Program-made: the position numbers and the translations under genes | Notes under the pieces: generated by a model | What the model saw: the letters and a program-made list of their open reading frames with translations, nothing else | What the model was told of the DNA's origin: nothing | The model's database searches: none | Source: Saccharomycopsis malanga | Taxonomy: Eukaryota > Ascomycota > Saccharomycetes > Ascoideales > Saccharomycopsidaceae | NCBI GenBank assembly: GCA_004014935.1 | Contig: CP025321.1 | Span: 3,224,001-3,288,000 of the forward strand | Direction of reading: 5' to 3' | Length of the DNA stretch: 64,000 bases | In this document: in pieces, positions 50,168-60,015 of the stretch | Numbering within the stretch: position 1 is the stretch's first letter | Layout of the letters: each line of letters opens with the position of its first letter

Positions 50168-51432
50168 TTGATTCATAAAATATTTTGTCTCTTTTTTTCT
50201 CTTTTTGTTTTGTTTTGTTTTGTCTTTTTATTTGTTTTCTTTTCCGTTTTCAAATTGTATATATTGTTTTGCAGAACTTTTACTACTGCAAAATATAAAA
50301 CAAAAGTAATCGAAATAAATCATTATCAAGTATTCAAAGCGTGACTTGTAGAAATACAAGAAAATACACCTATAGCTTCTGTAGCAACATTGTTCCTTTT
50401 AGAAGCGTTGGATTCCTACTGATTTCTCGCTACACATTGATCTCATTACACGTTGTTCTCATTTTATTCGCTAAAAAACTTCTTATTGTTTGATCATTCA
50501 TTGGCAAGTCAGTTTTCCTTCTATTCTTACATACCTACGTCGACATTCACGCGCTTATAATGATTATTTTGCTCTTTTCTTGCAACTTTTATAATAATAA
50601 TAATATCATACAGTTCAAGCCCAGTACATATCAGTTTCTTGCAACTTTTTGCTACTATGTATTGGACCGCCTTTTTACCTTTCTCTATTTACACAAGACC
50701 TTTAATGTAATTTATAGTACTTTGATATTTGATGTTTTATATAGATATAGTGAGAATCGGACAGTGACAAAGTACTCATTACTCTGCACAGTAACTCAAC
50801 AACCATTGCAAAGTTATGAGTTTCATTGTAAGATTGACAGAAAATGAAAGCAGCACGGATTTTAAATTTAAAAAAAATTGCAAAAACCGTCAAAGAAAAT
50901 AGAGGGCTTCTAAGAAGTAGATATACAAACAGCTTTCTTTCTATTAGTACAATATAATCGTACGCCGACAAACATTAATTTGTTCAAATTTTGACCAGTA
51001 AGGATCATATAGGAAAAGAAGCAAATGCTAAAGGAATCAGCGAGTTGGTAAAACGTAAACTTCTATCAAGCCAAAAGAAATACATGCGTGTAGTTAATAC
51101 AACGACAAAACTTATGTCGGTAAAATCCGGTGTTTCCATGTTGGACACATACTGAAAAGTTAAAAAGCAACAAAATCGTAATCCAAATGTGCTTATCTTT
51201 GGTCAGAATCGCAAAATAGTAAGAAAAATTGAATAAAGACACTGCAAAGACTCTACGCATCTTAAGTGTTACAGGGCATAATAAATAAATACTTAAGATC
51301 GTAAATTGAAACCGTTCTATAGGAGGTTAAATAGAAAATTAAAAGAAGCAAACAATGGAAGAATTTGAAAAGAAGAAAGGCATATAAAAACAAGTTAAAA
51401 ATTAAAAGTACTGTCATTAATAGAGAAAACCA
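50168..51432. other. Intergenic between convergent genes, with a repeat remnant
   Basis: About 1.26 kb lies between the 3' ends of ADE6 (+) and the dipeptidyl aminopeptidase gene (-). A pyrimidine-rich tract (50180-50260) follows ADE6. A 5'-truncated SINE-like copy with perfect 15-bp duplications is at 50576-50649. A 95-codon frame at 50560-50847 overlaps that repeat and is not considered a gene. Confidence 0.55.
50576..50649 (-). repeat. SINE-like dispersed repeat, copy 3, 5'-truncated, with perfect target-site duplications
   Basis: Perfect 15-bp direct repeats TTTCTTGCAACTTTT (50576-50590 and 50635-50649) bound a 44-bp insert. Read on the minus strand the insert is CTGATATGTACTGGGCTTGA followed by a short spacer and (ATT)n. 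It equals the last 40 or so bases of copy 2. Intact target-site duplication, loss of the 5' part and a simple-repeat tail fit a young, truncated retroposon insertion. Confidence 0.82.
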
Positions 51433-54210
51433 TTAGTTGCTCAATCTGTCCAATGAGCCATTGAATGCGTCCTTGACCCATTTAAACAACTTGTCGTATA
51501 CTATGGTGTTAGCGTTATGGTAATAAATGCTGTGGTCGCTGTCAGGGAAAATTTTCATGTCAAAGTTTTCAATGCCAGCCAAGTTGAACTTATCAAGTAA
51601 AGTGTATGTGTTTTGGATGTGGACGTTGTCATCGCCAGTGCCATGCATAATCAAGAAGCGTTTTTTTTTTTTGAAGTTGTCAATGTTGGTGGCACCAACA
51701 GTGGCGTGCTTGTATCCCTGAGGATCGTTCTCTGGAGTGTTGATGTAACGTTCGGTATAAATAGAGTCATAAAGTCTCCAGTCTGTGACAGGAGCAACAG
51801 CAGCTCCATATTTAAATACCTGTTCGGTATCAACTTCCAATGTTTTCAATGTGACAAATCCAGAATAACTCCATCCCCAAGCGACAGTTTTCTCTGCATC
51901 CACGTAATTGTTGTCATTAATATATCTTTCTGTAGCAGCAATGATATCTTTTGGCTCCCAGTAGCCAATGTTGTTTTTGGCCCATTTTTTGAAGCTCCAG
52001 CCTTTGGAATCTGTACCTCTTGGGTCGATGAGGAGCACCACAGCATCAAGGGAAGAAGTCACGGCATCAGAAAAGCCCACATCGTAACGTGACTGAACTC
52101 TTTGGGATCCTGGGCCTCCGTAAAAGTTAACCAACAATGGATACTTTTTTGTAGGATCAAAATTGTGTGGTTTAGTTTCAAGCACGTTAACGGAGATATT
52201 GTTCTTTGGATCAACAGTGATTTCCATGTACTTTTTCAGAGGCATGGCGTACTCTTTGTGAGCCTCGACGGCGGACTTGTCGTTGATGATGGACTGAATG
52301 TCGGTGAAGTATGGTTCGTGTGTTGTTATATGCAAATCAACAATCTTTTGTGTTGGTAAACGAGGACCTTTGTAATTTAAGCTTACAAATCTAGCACTAG
52401 GTGAAAATCTAGGCTCGTAGATACCCAATTCATCGTCTTTGGTTAAAGCTGTGAGATTTGGGACGTTCGAATCAGAGATATCCAACTTTACAGAGTAAAC
52501 ATGGCCACTCATGGAAGACTGTTTGGTGGATGTGAAATAGAAAATATCCAAGTCAGAATCAAAGGCAAGAAAGTCTGTCTTGTCATCGAAATTTCCTTCG
52601 GTGAGAATCTTTGAAGGTTCGGAAGAAGAGCTTTCGAAATAAGCCAAATGGTTAAACCCGTTTTTGTCAACGATCAAATCAACATAACCGTCTTTGTTTC
52701 TACCATGTTCAGAACTCTTAGGGATAACTTTAACATGGGTTTTGTCAATCCAACCGCCAAATTCCTTCTCGGCATCAATGGTTCTGACAACCTTAGAATT
52801 GCCTGTCTGATGGTCGTAAAAACGGTAATGCAAGACATTACTTTCTCTGTCAGCTTCCTTGACAATGAAGTCGTTGTCGTTGAGCCAGAATACATCATAA
52901 ACTATAAACTCTGCACCAAGTTTTTCGCCGTCAGCATCAGAATGGTCAAGAGTAGCAACCGCACCGCTTTTAACATTGTAGTTGACAACTTGGAGAAGAG
53001 GATTGGCATAACCTGGCTTGGGATACTTGATAGGCTTGTGGGTAGGATACTTGGTGTCTGTGTTTTTGGTATAATAATCAATTTCATACACAGGAACAGC
53101 AGTGTCATTAGTTTTGACAAAGACCAAGTTTTCCTCGTTTGGAGACCACCATAATAAGCGGTCAGAGGCAATCACCTCCTCCTCATAAACCCAGTCTGGC
53201 TTTCCGTTGAATATGTCTGCGCTGCCGTCAGAGGTTACCTGGCTCACATTGTCCGTGGCAACATCGTGTATATAAAGGTTATTCTCATATACAAACGAGA
53301 CATAGTTGTAGTTTGGCGACCATTGGGCAAAGCTCACCTTAGGCACCTGTCCGTTGACGGGCGCATAGAGAGGCGTTGCTTTACCGCTGACTGCATCATA
53401 GAGGAAGTATTGGCTAAAGCTAGAATGGCGCCATTGGGTCTCTGGGTTGGTTTTGATGATAGTAGTTTTTAAATTAAACGCTGGATCGACGGCAGAGACA
53501 GTATATTTCTTTTCATTATAGACAAACGAGCGAGGTGCGATCTTTTGGCTAAATTTGCTGTCGCTGAGCTTTTTTGCAATGTAATGGGTTTTTCCAGGCC
53601 CATAGTAAAGTCCCTCGTCAGACTTGGAGCCATGGCTTGAAGGCGGCTGTATGAAATTATATGGTTTTTCAAAAACAAAAAACTTGCCATCACGGTAGTC
53701 TTCAAGAGCAAGACGTTTGAGGTTGTCAGAAGTAACAGCAGAAGCAGAAGCAGAAGAAGAAGAAGAAGATGTAGAAGACATGATAGCGCTGGCGGTGCTG
53801 TTGAGGCCAAATGCAGCGGTTGTGTTGTAATCTTTGTATGACTCTTCGAGCTTCCCATGATGGGAATGTCTAGAATAGGTCACCAAGCCAACAAGCCAGA
53901 CGGCAACAACAAAAAGGGTGATGGAATAGACGTTTTTTTTCGTTATTGGTCTTGGATATGTCTCAAACTTGCTGTCGCCGTAATCAAAAGGGTTGTCTGA
54001 AGCTCTCCGGGGCTGATCTGATGATCTAGCACGAGGCTTTGGCACAAGAGTGTCTCTGGCATTAGAATATGCAAACTGGTTAATATACTGAAGAGCATCT
54101 GACGAGACCAGGTCTGATGAAGATGAGTCACTGGAAACATTGTGAGCATGTTGGGAGGCAGCTCTTCTGCCAGACTCCAAGTCTTCCAATTCAAAATTAC
54201 GGGAGTCCAT
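51433..54210 (-). CDS. STE13: Type II membrane dipeptidyl aminopeptidase (Ste13/Dap2 family, S9B)
   Basis: This serine peptidase removes X-Pro or X-Ala dipeptides in the late secretory pathway or vacuole; Ste13 matures the alpha-factor pheromone. The 925-residue protein has a cytosolic Ser/Arg-rich N-terminus and a single signal anchor (about 95-112, YSITLFVVAVWLVGLVTY). A Ser-rich stem and a beta-propeller (about 200-690) follow. The alpha/beta hydrolase domain carries VNFYGGPGSQRVQSRYDVGF, nucleophile Ser781 in GWSYSGF, Asp860/861 in HGTGDDNVH, and His893 in DSDHSIYYH. S. cerevisiae Ste13 is 931 residues and Dap2 818, so length and the long N-tail favour Ste13, but DAP2 is not excluded. The ATG at 54210 is preferred over an upstream TTG. 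Confidence 0.9.
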   Translation of the reverse strand: MDSRNFELEDLESGRRAASQHAHNVSSDSSSSDLVSSDALQYINQFAYSNARDTLVPKPRARSSDQPRRASDNPFDYGDSKFETYPRPITKKNVYSITLFVVAVWLVGLVTYSRHSHHGKLEESYKDYNTTAAFGLNSTASAIMSSTSSSSSSASASAVTSDNLKRLALEDYRDGKFFVFEKPYNFIQPPSSHGSKSDEGLYYGPGKTHYIAKKLSDSKFSQKIAPRSFVYNEKKYTVSAVDPAFNLKTTIIKTNPETQWRHSSFSQYFLYDAVSGKATPLYAPVNGQVPKVSFAQWSPNYNYVSFVYENNLYIHDVATDNVSQVTSDGSADIFNGKPDWVYEEEVIASDRLLWWSPNEENLVFVKTNDTAVPVYEIDYYTKNTDTKYPTHKPIKYPKPGYANPLLQVVNYNVKSGAVATLDHSDADGEKLGAEFIVYDVFWLNDNDFIVKEADRESNVLHYRFYDHQTGNSKVVRTIDAEKEFGGWIDKTHVKVIPKSSEHGRNKDGYVDLIVDKNGFNHLAYFESSSSEPSKILTEGNFDDKTDFLAFDSDLDIFYFTSTKQSSMSGHVYSVKLDISDSNVPNLTALTKDDELGIYEPRFSPSARFVSLNYKGPRLPTQKIVDLHITTHEPYFTDIQSIINDKSAVEAHKEYAMPLKKYMEITVDPKNNISVNVLETKPHNFDPTKKYPLLVNFYGGPGSQRVQSRYDVGFSDAVTSSLDAVVLLIDPRGTDSKGWSFKKWAKNNIGYWEPKDIIAATERYINDNNYVDAEKTVAWGWSYSGFVTLKTLEVDTEQVFKYGAAVAPVTDWRLYDSIYTERYINTPENDPQGYKHATVGATNIDNFKKKKRFLIMHGTGDDNVHIQNTYTLLDKFNLAGIENFDMKIFPDSDHSIYYHNANTIVYDKLFKWVKDAFNGSLDRLSN

Positions 54211-55027
54211 CTTATATAAAGGATTTTTCGTCAAAGGTCTGCGAAAGACTTTTGATTTTTCAGCACCTTGCTTGCTGAGTTATGGGAAAATCAGTACAGA
54301 AAATTGTAGTGAAAGATATAACCGCCTCGGCAGATACAGAAGTATATATAGAACTGTAGCACTGATATGTGAAGCACTGGATTCACATAGGATAATAGCC
54401 ATGGACGATTCCTTCACTCTGGGCTTGAACGCCTTGCGTGCCTTAACTGCTGGAATGGTGGATACCCCCCATTGTACTGAAATTTCCACGTGACCGCATA
54501 GTTAAGAGGTGGATGCGACCCAGAATGAGGCGCGTCTTACCGCATTCAATGCTCAAAGGAAGGTTGGTACCTCCAAAGCATTCCCAGTATCCACATTCAG
54601 GGCCATAAGGGCCCTTTCAGGGTGATGGTATGAGGGGTGTATGCTGTAGCCTGCATACTTAAATGGTGTAATTAAGGATATCAAAGGATAGATGTGGTGA
54701 GTAGCTCAAAATTGATGTATTTATTCAAAGAAGAACTATTATTTATATTAATGATTAGTTATATTCACTGTGGAAAAAAGGATGTGATTTCCTATGTAAT
54801 GAATGTTGTAACTAGAAAGTAAACTATTTATTTATATAATGAGGTGTAAAATGCAATCTATATGATAATATAAATTTTTAAATCTTTCAACATTGTTGAA
54901 ATAATCAAGCCCCAATGGTTATATTCTTACCATATAAGCACTACAGCCATCTTACTTAAGATATCTGTTCAGTTGAACACATAAATTACCTTCCTATTCA
55001 ACTTCTATTTATAGTACATACCACCCC
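54211..55027. other. Intergenic, STE13-like promoter and COA4 3' flank
   Basis: This 817 bp lies between two minus-strand genes. It contains a CACGTG at 54487-54492, a GC-richer zone (54500-54660) with GGGCCATAAGGGCCC, and an AT-rich zone next to COA4. No gene was recognised. Confidence 0.5.
54487..54492. promoter_or_regulatory. CACGTG E-box
   Basis: This perfect CACGTG followed by AC lies 277 bp upstream of the STE13-like start. It is a candidate Cbf1/bHLH site. Confidence 0.35.
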
Positions 55028-55503
55028 TTAACTTTCAGGGCTATCTTTTGCGGATGTTCGCTCTATATTTCCATGGTTTTTCCAGCATTCCTTAAATGCC
55101 TTCATCTAAAAATGTTAGAAATTAGCTTCGCCGTACGCAGGGCCGTGTGATTAGTGCCTTCGATTGGCAGCTAGCATTGACCACTACTAATTATATAACA
55201 ATTACTCACCTCCTTCAGACACAACCGCCAGTCCCGCTTGTCAGCATAACATATCTGGAGATCAAAGTTTTCCTGGCCACAGCCAGTCTTGTTAATACGC
55301 TGGTCCCATTCATCTGGCTCGTCATCCTCATCTTCATCATCATCATTTTCCTCGGTATTGCCAAGTTCATTTACATCCTCAGAAGATTCTTCAAAAGTAT
55401 CTGTAGCTGTTATACGCGCTTCATCTTTGTTTAATTGTTTTCCCATCATCTGTATATCTTCAGACATTGTCGTAGCCACGGATACCGTCTCCGGTATCTC
55501 CAT
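55028..55503 (-). CDS. COA4: Cytochrome c oxidase assembly factor Coa4 (twin CX9C), one intron
   Basis: This small protein of the mitochondrial intermembrane space helps assemble cytochrome oxidase and is imported through Mia40. Exon 1 is 55503-55210 (98 codons, from MEIPETVSV) and exon 2 is 55105-55028 (25 codons). The 104-nt intron (55209-55106) has donor GTGAGT, a CACTAAT branch-like element and acceptor TTTTTAG. The first CX9C (CGQENFDLQIC) is in exon 1. The second (CLKEMKAFKEC) spans the junction and exists only after splicing, which is strong support for the model. An acidic stretch (NDDDEDEDDEPDEWDQRI) precedes it. Residue Leu in CLKEM is CTG, probably Ser. The product is 123 residues. 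A downstream ATG (MSEDIQMM) is an alternative start. Confidence 0.87.
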
Positions 55504-58500
55504 CAACTGACAAAAAACATTGGATGCCGCTCTCGAGGATTTTGGGTCACATGCCCTACCTCAGAGATGTCGTAGCATCCAGCATTTATTGGGTCTGTTC
55601 CATTAACGTTAGTTCTTTAAAATAATGTGGCAAATGGTTGCCGCTTACTTTTTCGTAAATTGAACAGCAAGACAATTTTGTTTTGTAAAGAGTAGTTTAT
55701 ATCTGTAGCCTCCTCTCGCCTATTCATCACCGATTTTAGAGCCCTAAGATGCTCTAAAAGCAATGGAAACGACATAGTCTTCCGTAACTGGCAGGACCCT
55801 TTTGACGTTCTCAAACCTTGTAATTCTATCGACTTCTACAAATGCCAAATATCTATTATCATGAGTTATCCAGAAACTGGGATCATCCTAAAAAGTTCAA
55901 ATTTGATCCCAAGATTCTCTACGGGACAGACTTTGATGTCCAGATTGTATTCTGTGGTGTATATGGGTCTGAGGCGTTCTCCGATGTTTATCCTGCTTAA
56001 AATTGCTCTCCTTGTTTCATTTTACTGATTTTTACCAACTCGTACAAGTCGTTGCCGTTTTCTATTGTTTATTATCTTAACGACTCTACGCTGTTGTACA
56101 CAACCTTCGATTACCTTTTTGGGTACCGCACCGTTTTAAGTACTATTCAAGACTTTATTCCTCTTTTACTTTAGACTACTTCTATCTTTTTATATAGCCG
56201 TTTACGTTTTCACCCATTCTCCGTTTAAATCAAAACCATCTTAATGTTGCATTATACCGAAAATTGAAACAAAGTGCTGCTTTTGAGATGTTAGATTGTA
56301 TTCACAACATTTGTTATTGTCCAGTATTAAATAATCATATGTTTGACGCCAGTTATTTCAAAGAGTATACTATAAGACTAAGTGAACTTCACCATACCAA
56401 TGCATGTTCAGAATATGAAAAGTATTATGCAGCCGCTTCGCCTCGTAAATTGAAAAATTTCAGCTATATTTTTATACTACATTATGGTTAAAAACTTTCC
56501 ACTTTAATACAAATATACCAATGGGCTTGTAAAAGCAAAAATTACAAATTTTGGCAATTGCGAAACAAGTATCAATTCACTATTTGACTATACAAAGCTA
56601 TATAAAACTTGTCAGACTGCCACTTACACCCACCCCGAGAGAACTCCTTCAGAGAAGTGTGTTCAACAGGGTCGAAATCATCGCTTCTTTCTAAAGCCTG
56701 TAAAAACAAGCCATTAAACAAAAGAACGGTAAAAAGTAGATGACTGGACCAACTAGGATCACAGAACAAGCTAGTTATAACCTCATTCTAGGGTATAAGG
56801 GTTATCACTTCATCAACCAAGTTGGATTCAGTGGCTCTTTTGAAGAGTCAAAGAGAGACGTGACCTATAGAAATGATCCTACTATTAAAATTTGTTAGAA
56901 AATGCTCTTTGCTGAATTCACCATCTTTTTCCTGTGGAATAACTGTATGATATGGAAACCATATAGGGGGCTACTTACTGAAGTACGTCGACAAAGAAAG
57001 AAAAGATTAAAACAATTAAAAAAAAGCGGAATTGCGAACTTTTTATAGCATTTTTGGATCATGAAAAAAAAGTAAAATAGTGAAAAATTTTTTGGGCGCA
57101 TGCATAGAAAAAGTAGTAGGATAACTGTTTAATGCATGCAATAAACGGTTTGTCCTTCACTACGCTCGGTTGTCTAGACACCATGAATGGCTGAACATGG
57201 CTTTTCTGGTAAATGTTTGTATATAATTGAAAAATAGACTCAGGCATGCACATTGGTTGGCAACTGATGTAGACGGTTGTTGTTGGCTATGTAAGCAAAT
57301 GTATACTACTATAGTGCGTGTATTTTTTGCTATTGCCCGAATCTATCCTTCAAATAAATTTTTAAAATCGGGTTTTAAACAGTTTTTAGGATTATTGTTA
57401 ACAAGTGTTGAAGTTTTAAGAGCCTTTGTTCATTATGGTTCGAACATGTACACGATTTCATCATAAAAGTGCGTAGTAATGTGCGAAGGACATTATTAAT
57501 AATACACATTTGCCTATGGAAATATTACTCTAGCCTGCTTTCTTGGATAATTTTATTATAAATAAACATCATTATCAATATGACACCGATAAATACTAGG
57601 CTAAATTATACGGATAGTTAAATAATCATTGAAAATGTAACGGGTTTCGAATGTACAGGTCTATTAAATAAACCTTTTGAATATAACAGAACTGTATATT
57701 TGAATACTACTAGCTAACTAAGATCAATTTGAAGAAAAAAGCACAATTGTCTTAAGATGCTTAATAAAGCAATATTTCGATTCGGTTCTATTGTTCTACG
57801 TAAAACATAGTAGAATGCTGATCAGTTTAAGTCCCTAATAACAATTGAAAACAGTTATATATTAGTGACCAGACTTGAACGCTTTCTTTTGTAAAAAGGC
57901 AAGTGGAAAAAGATTTGTTTTCTCTTCAAACACTCTACATCAGTGTGAATATAATACACCAAGAAAAAGGCGTACTTGCACTGCTCAGTAAGGGGCGAAA
58001 GGAGAACAATGTTTCAGAAAAGATATCAATACCGTAGTAAAGTTGGTTGGCTTTTAAAATCTACATATGTTTAAACTGTTAAAGTGAGGATCCATCATTA
58101 CCGGCTTTTTGGCTTGTTCCTGTCATGATAGTGCGTGATTGTTTTCGAAAATCGTGAAACAGACCAACTAACACACTAATTTTACAGCTGATGAAATAGG
58201 TCACATACATGTAGAATTGTTATGTTATTGAAGGCTGATTTTTATCCAAAATACTTTGTGAAGTGTGAATCAAGCTTACTTTCATAATTCTTGTAAATAT
58301 CAACAAAACTGTTTATGGTCATCTTGAAACGCAATCACAACATGTTCTACGATTTAGAAAACTATTTGTCAGTATTATATTCAGGACCCATAGGCTTAAT
58401 CACAACATATGAGTATTTATAAATTATAATTCATGGATCTCGCTCTAAGAAAGCAAAGGAGCCAAGAAACACTCCTGTTTCAAGCTGTCAATAGCGCATT

Positions 58501-58953
58501 ATACTGGATTTGAGGATCGTGCATGGGAAAATGCACTTTTGTATGGTGAGACCAATGCAATCATGCTGCAGGTTGACGTGTAATTATGCGATAGCGCATG
58601 GTGATCTATTATAGTATCTACCGAGATTTGATTTGGCAAAGCAAATAGTGGATTTTTTTAAGAGGTCTGTTGTTAATCTACAGAGGTAGTAAAAGTCTAA
58701 CGATGCAATAAGAATTCAAAAGACAAAAATGTATAAAATTGGCGCAAGACCAGCTTGGCCATAAAGTAAAAGTAGTGTAATAAAAGAGGATTAGGGAAGT
58801 GAAAATTTAATGCAGAGCTGACAGGCGTAAGGAATTCCCAAAAAAAAAGTAGTAATGCAAAATGGAAAAATAAAATGAATAAATATTAAAACAATGCAGT
58901 ACACATGAAGAATGATAAGTCATAACAGAAGGTGGAAACGTTAGCAAATGAAT
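55504..58953. other. 3.4-kb gene-poor stretch
   Basis: This is the longest region without a convincing gene. Part 55617-56000 has overlapping open frames on both strands that look coding-like but are broken. Part 56572-56700 has an exon-like minus-strand segment behind a TTTTTACAG acceptor (both in findings). From about 57.3 to 58.95 kb the sequence is AT-rich with no credible frame. It may hold the downstream flank of the C2H2 gene, a non-coding RNA or decayed genes. No tRNA or array was found. Confidence 0.5.
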
Positions 58954-60015
58954 TTAACACATCAAAGCGTTCACTTTCATTTTGTTAGGAGAGTCTTCTT
59001 CCTGTTTAGTTTGGTCTTCTTCTTCTTCTTCTTCTTCTTCCTTGGAGCTGTCGGTCTTCAATTTCTTGAATCTTCTGGAAGTGTAACCGTTCTCATTAGC
59101 ATGTGTTCTGTAGTGTTGCATACAACTGTCGCTTCTAGCAAACTTGGATTCACACCCAGGGTATTGGCATTTGTATTTCTTTTCACCGGTATGGACCTTT
59201 TTATGTCTGGAAAGGTTACCTGCGGTATTGAAGCCTCTGGAGCAAAGTTTGCATCTGAATCTTTTTTCCGAACTTTTCAATTGTAACATCTCATTGTTTC
59301 TGATCACCTGTGCCAACTGTTGCAAGCCATTCATTTGTTTCTGCTGCACTTGCATTTGGATTGGTTGTTGGAAAGTGAACTGTGCTTGAGGTGGGTTGAA
59401 CACAGCAAATCTTTCTTGCTGGAATTGCAAAGGAGATTGTTGTTCCTGACGAATTGTAGCTGGGGCCAATAACTGGGATTGCTGGGGCTGTTGAGGAGTG
59501 GATTTTTCGTAACTGTATGGGTCTTCGAACTGAACTTTAGAATAATTGTAGTTTCCAAAGAAGGTGGAGTTATCGTTAATCAGAGGGCTGGAATGGGCAC
59601 TAGTAGTGGCTGGCAAAGCTCTGAAATTTGCGTTTTCCAAATGCAAAGAATTCATTAAAGGAGTGTCAAAAGACAAGGTAGTAGCAGCCTGGTTCTTTTC
59701 TTGAGCATTTGGAGTATGGATAGATTGAAGAAGAGATTTGAAAGAAGGTAACTTGACTGAAGGAGTGGCCTCCTTCTTGATAGGGGATTCGGAATCAGAG
59801 TTGTAAGGAGAAGAAGACTTGCCAGAATAGACATATGTATAGTTTGAGGTAGAGTCCATGGACTGGTATTTCGAAGCACTTGAAGCATCAAGCGATGGCA
59901 ACTTTTTTGGAGTTACTTTGGACACATAATTATCGTAGGAAATTTGTTGATTATTGTTGGCATTGCGAGGAGTGTTCTGATAATGGTAACTGATTTGCAG
60001 AAGTTGAGAGCTCAT
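58954..60015 (-). CDS. Nrg1-like C2H2 zinc-finger transcription regulator
   Basis: The 353-residue protein has a Ser/Asn/Gln-rich N-terminus (SYHYQNTPRNANNNQQ) and Gln-rich patches near 165-225. Two tandem C2H2 fingers follow: FRCKLCSRGFNTAGNLSRH (Cys255, Cys258, His271, His275) and YKCQYPGCESKFARSDSCMQ (Cys283, Cys288, His301, His305), joined by a TGEKKY linker. The C-terminus is basic then acidic (a run of eight Glu). The second finger with CX4C spacing and ...DSCMQHYRTH resembles Nrg1/Nrg2 repressors of filamentous and glucose-repressed genes (DNCLQHYRTH). I call it Nrg1-like without asserting orthology. The ATG at 60015 is chosen; only a TTG lies upstream in frame. Long flanks on both sides are usual for regulators. 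A tandem duplication with TGACTCA lies just upstream. Confidence 0.8.
   Translation of the reverse strand: MSSQLLQISYHYQNTPRNANNNQQISYDNYVSKVTPKKLPSLDASSASKYQSMDSTSNYTYVYSGKSSSPYNSDSESPIKKEATPSVKLPSFKSLLQSIHTPNAQEKNQAATTLSFDTPLMNSLHLENANFRALPATTSAHSSPLINDNSTFFGNYNYSKVQFEDPYSYEKSTPQQPQQSQLLAPATIRQEQQSPLQFQQERFAVFNPPQAQFTFQQPIQMQVQQKQMNGLQQLAQVIRNNEMLQLKSSEKRFRCKLCSRGFNTAGNLSRHKKVHTGEKKYKCQYPGCESKFARSDSCMQHYRTHANENGYTSRRFKKLKTDSSKEEEEEEEEDQTKQEEDSPNKMKVNALMC

Noticed and set aside
50560-50847. 95-codon plus-strand frame
   Set aside because: It contains the retroposon remnant and its duplications and is otherwise AT-rich and hydrophobic by composition; it shares KPSTYQF with a frame at 40644-40862 only because both cross the repeat.
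57227-57466. 79-codon plus-strand frame with faint likeness to EXS-domain text
   Set aside because: No ATG at its start, no neighbouring exon, and the likeness is a few hydrophobic residues only.
58185-58240. C/D snoRNA candidate (TGATGA at 58189, CTGA at 58235, short terminal pairing)
   Set aside because: Only about 50 nt between boxes, weak terminal stem and no rRNA guide match that I could verify; these boxes occur often by chance.
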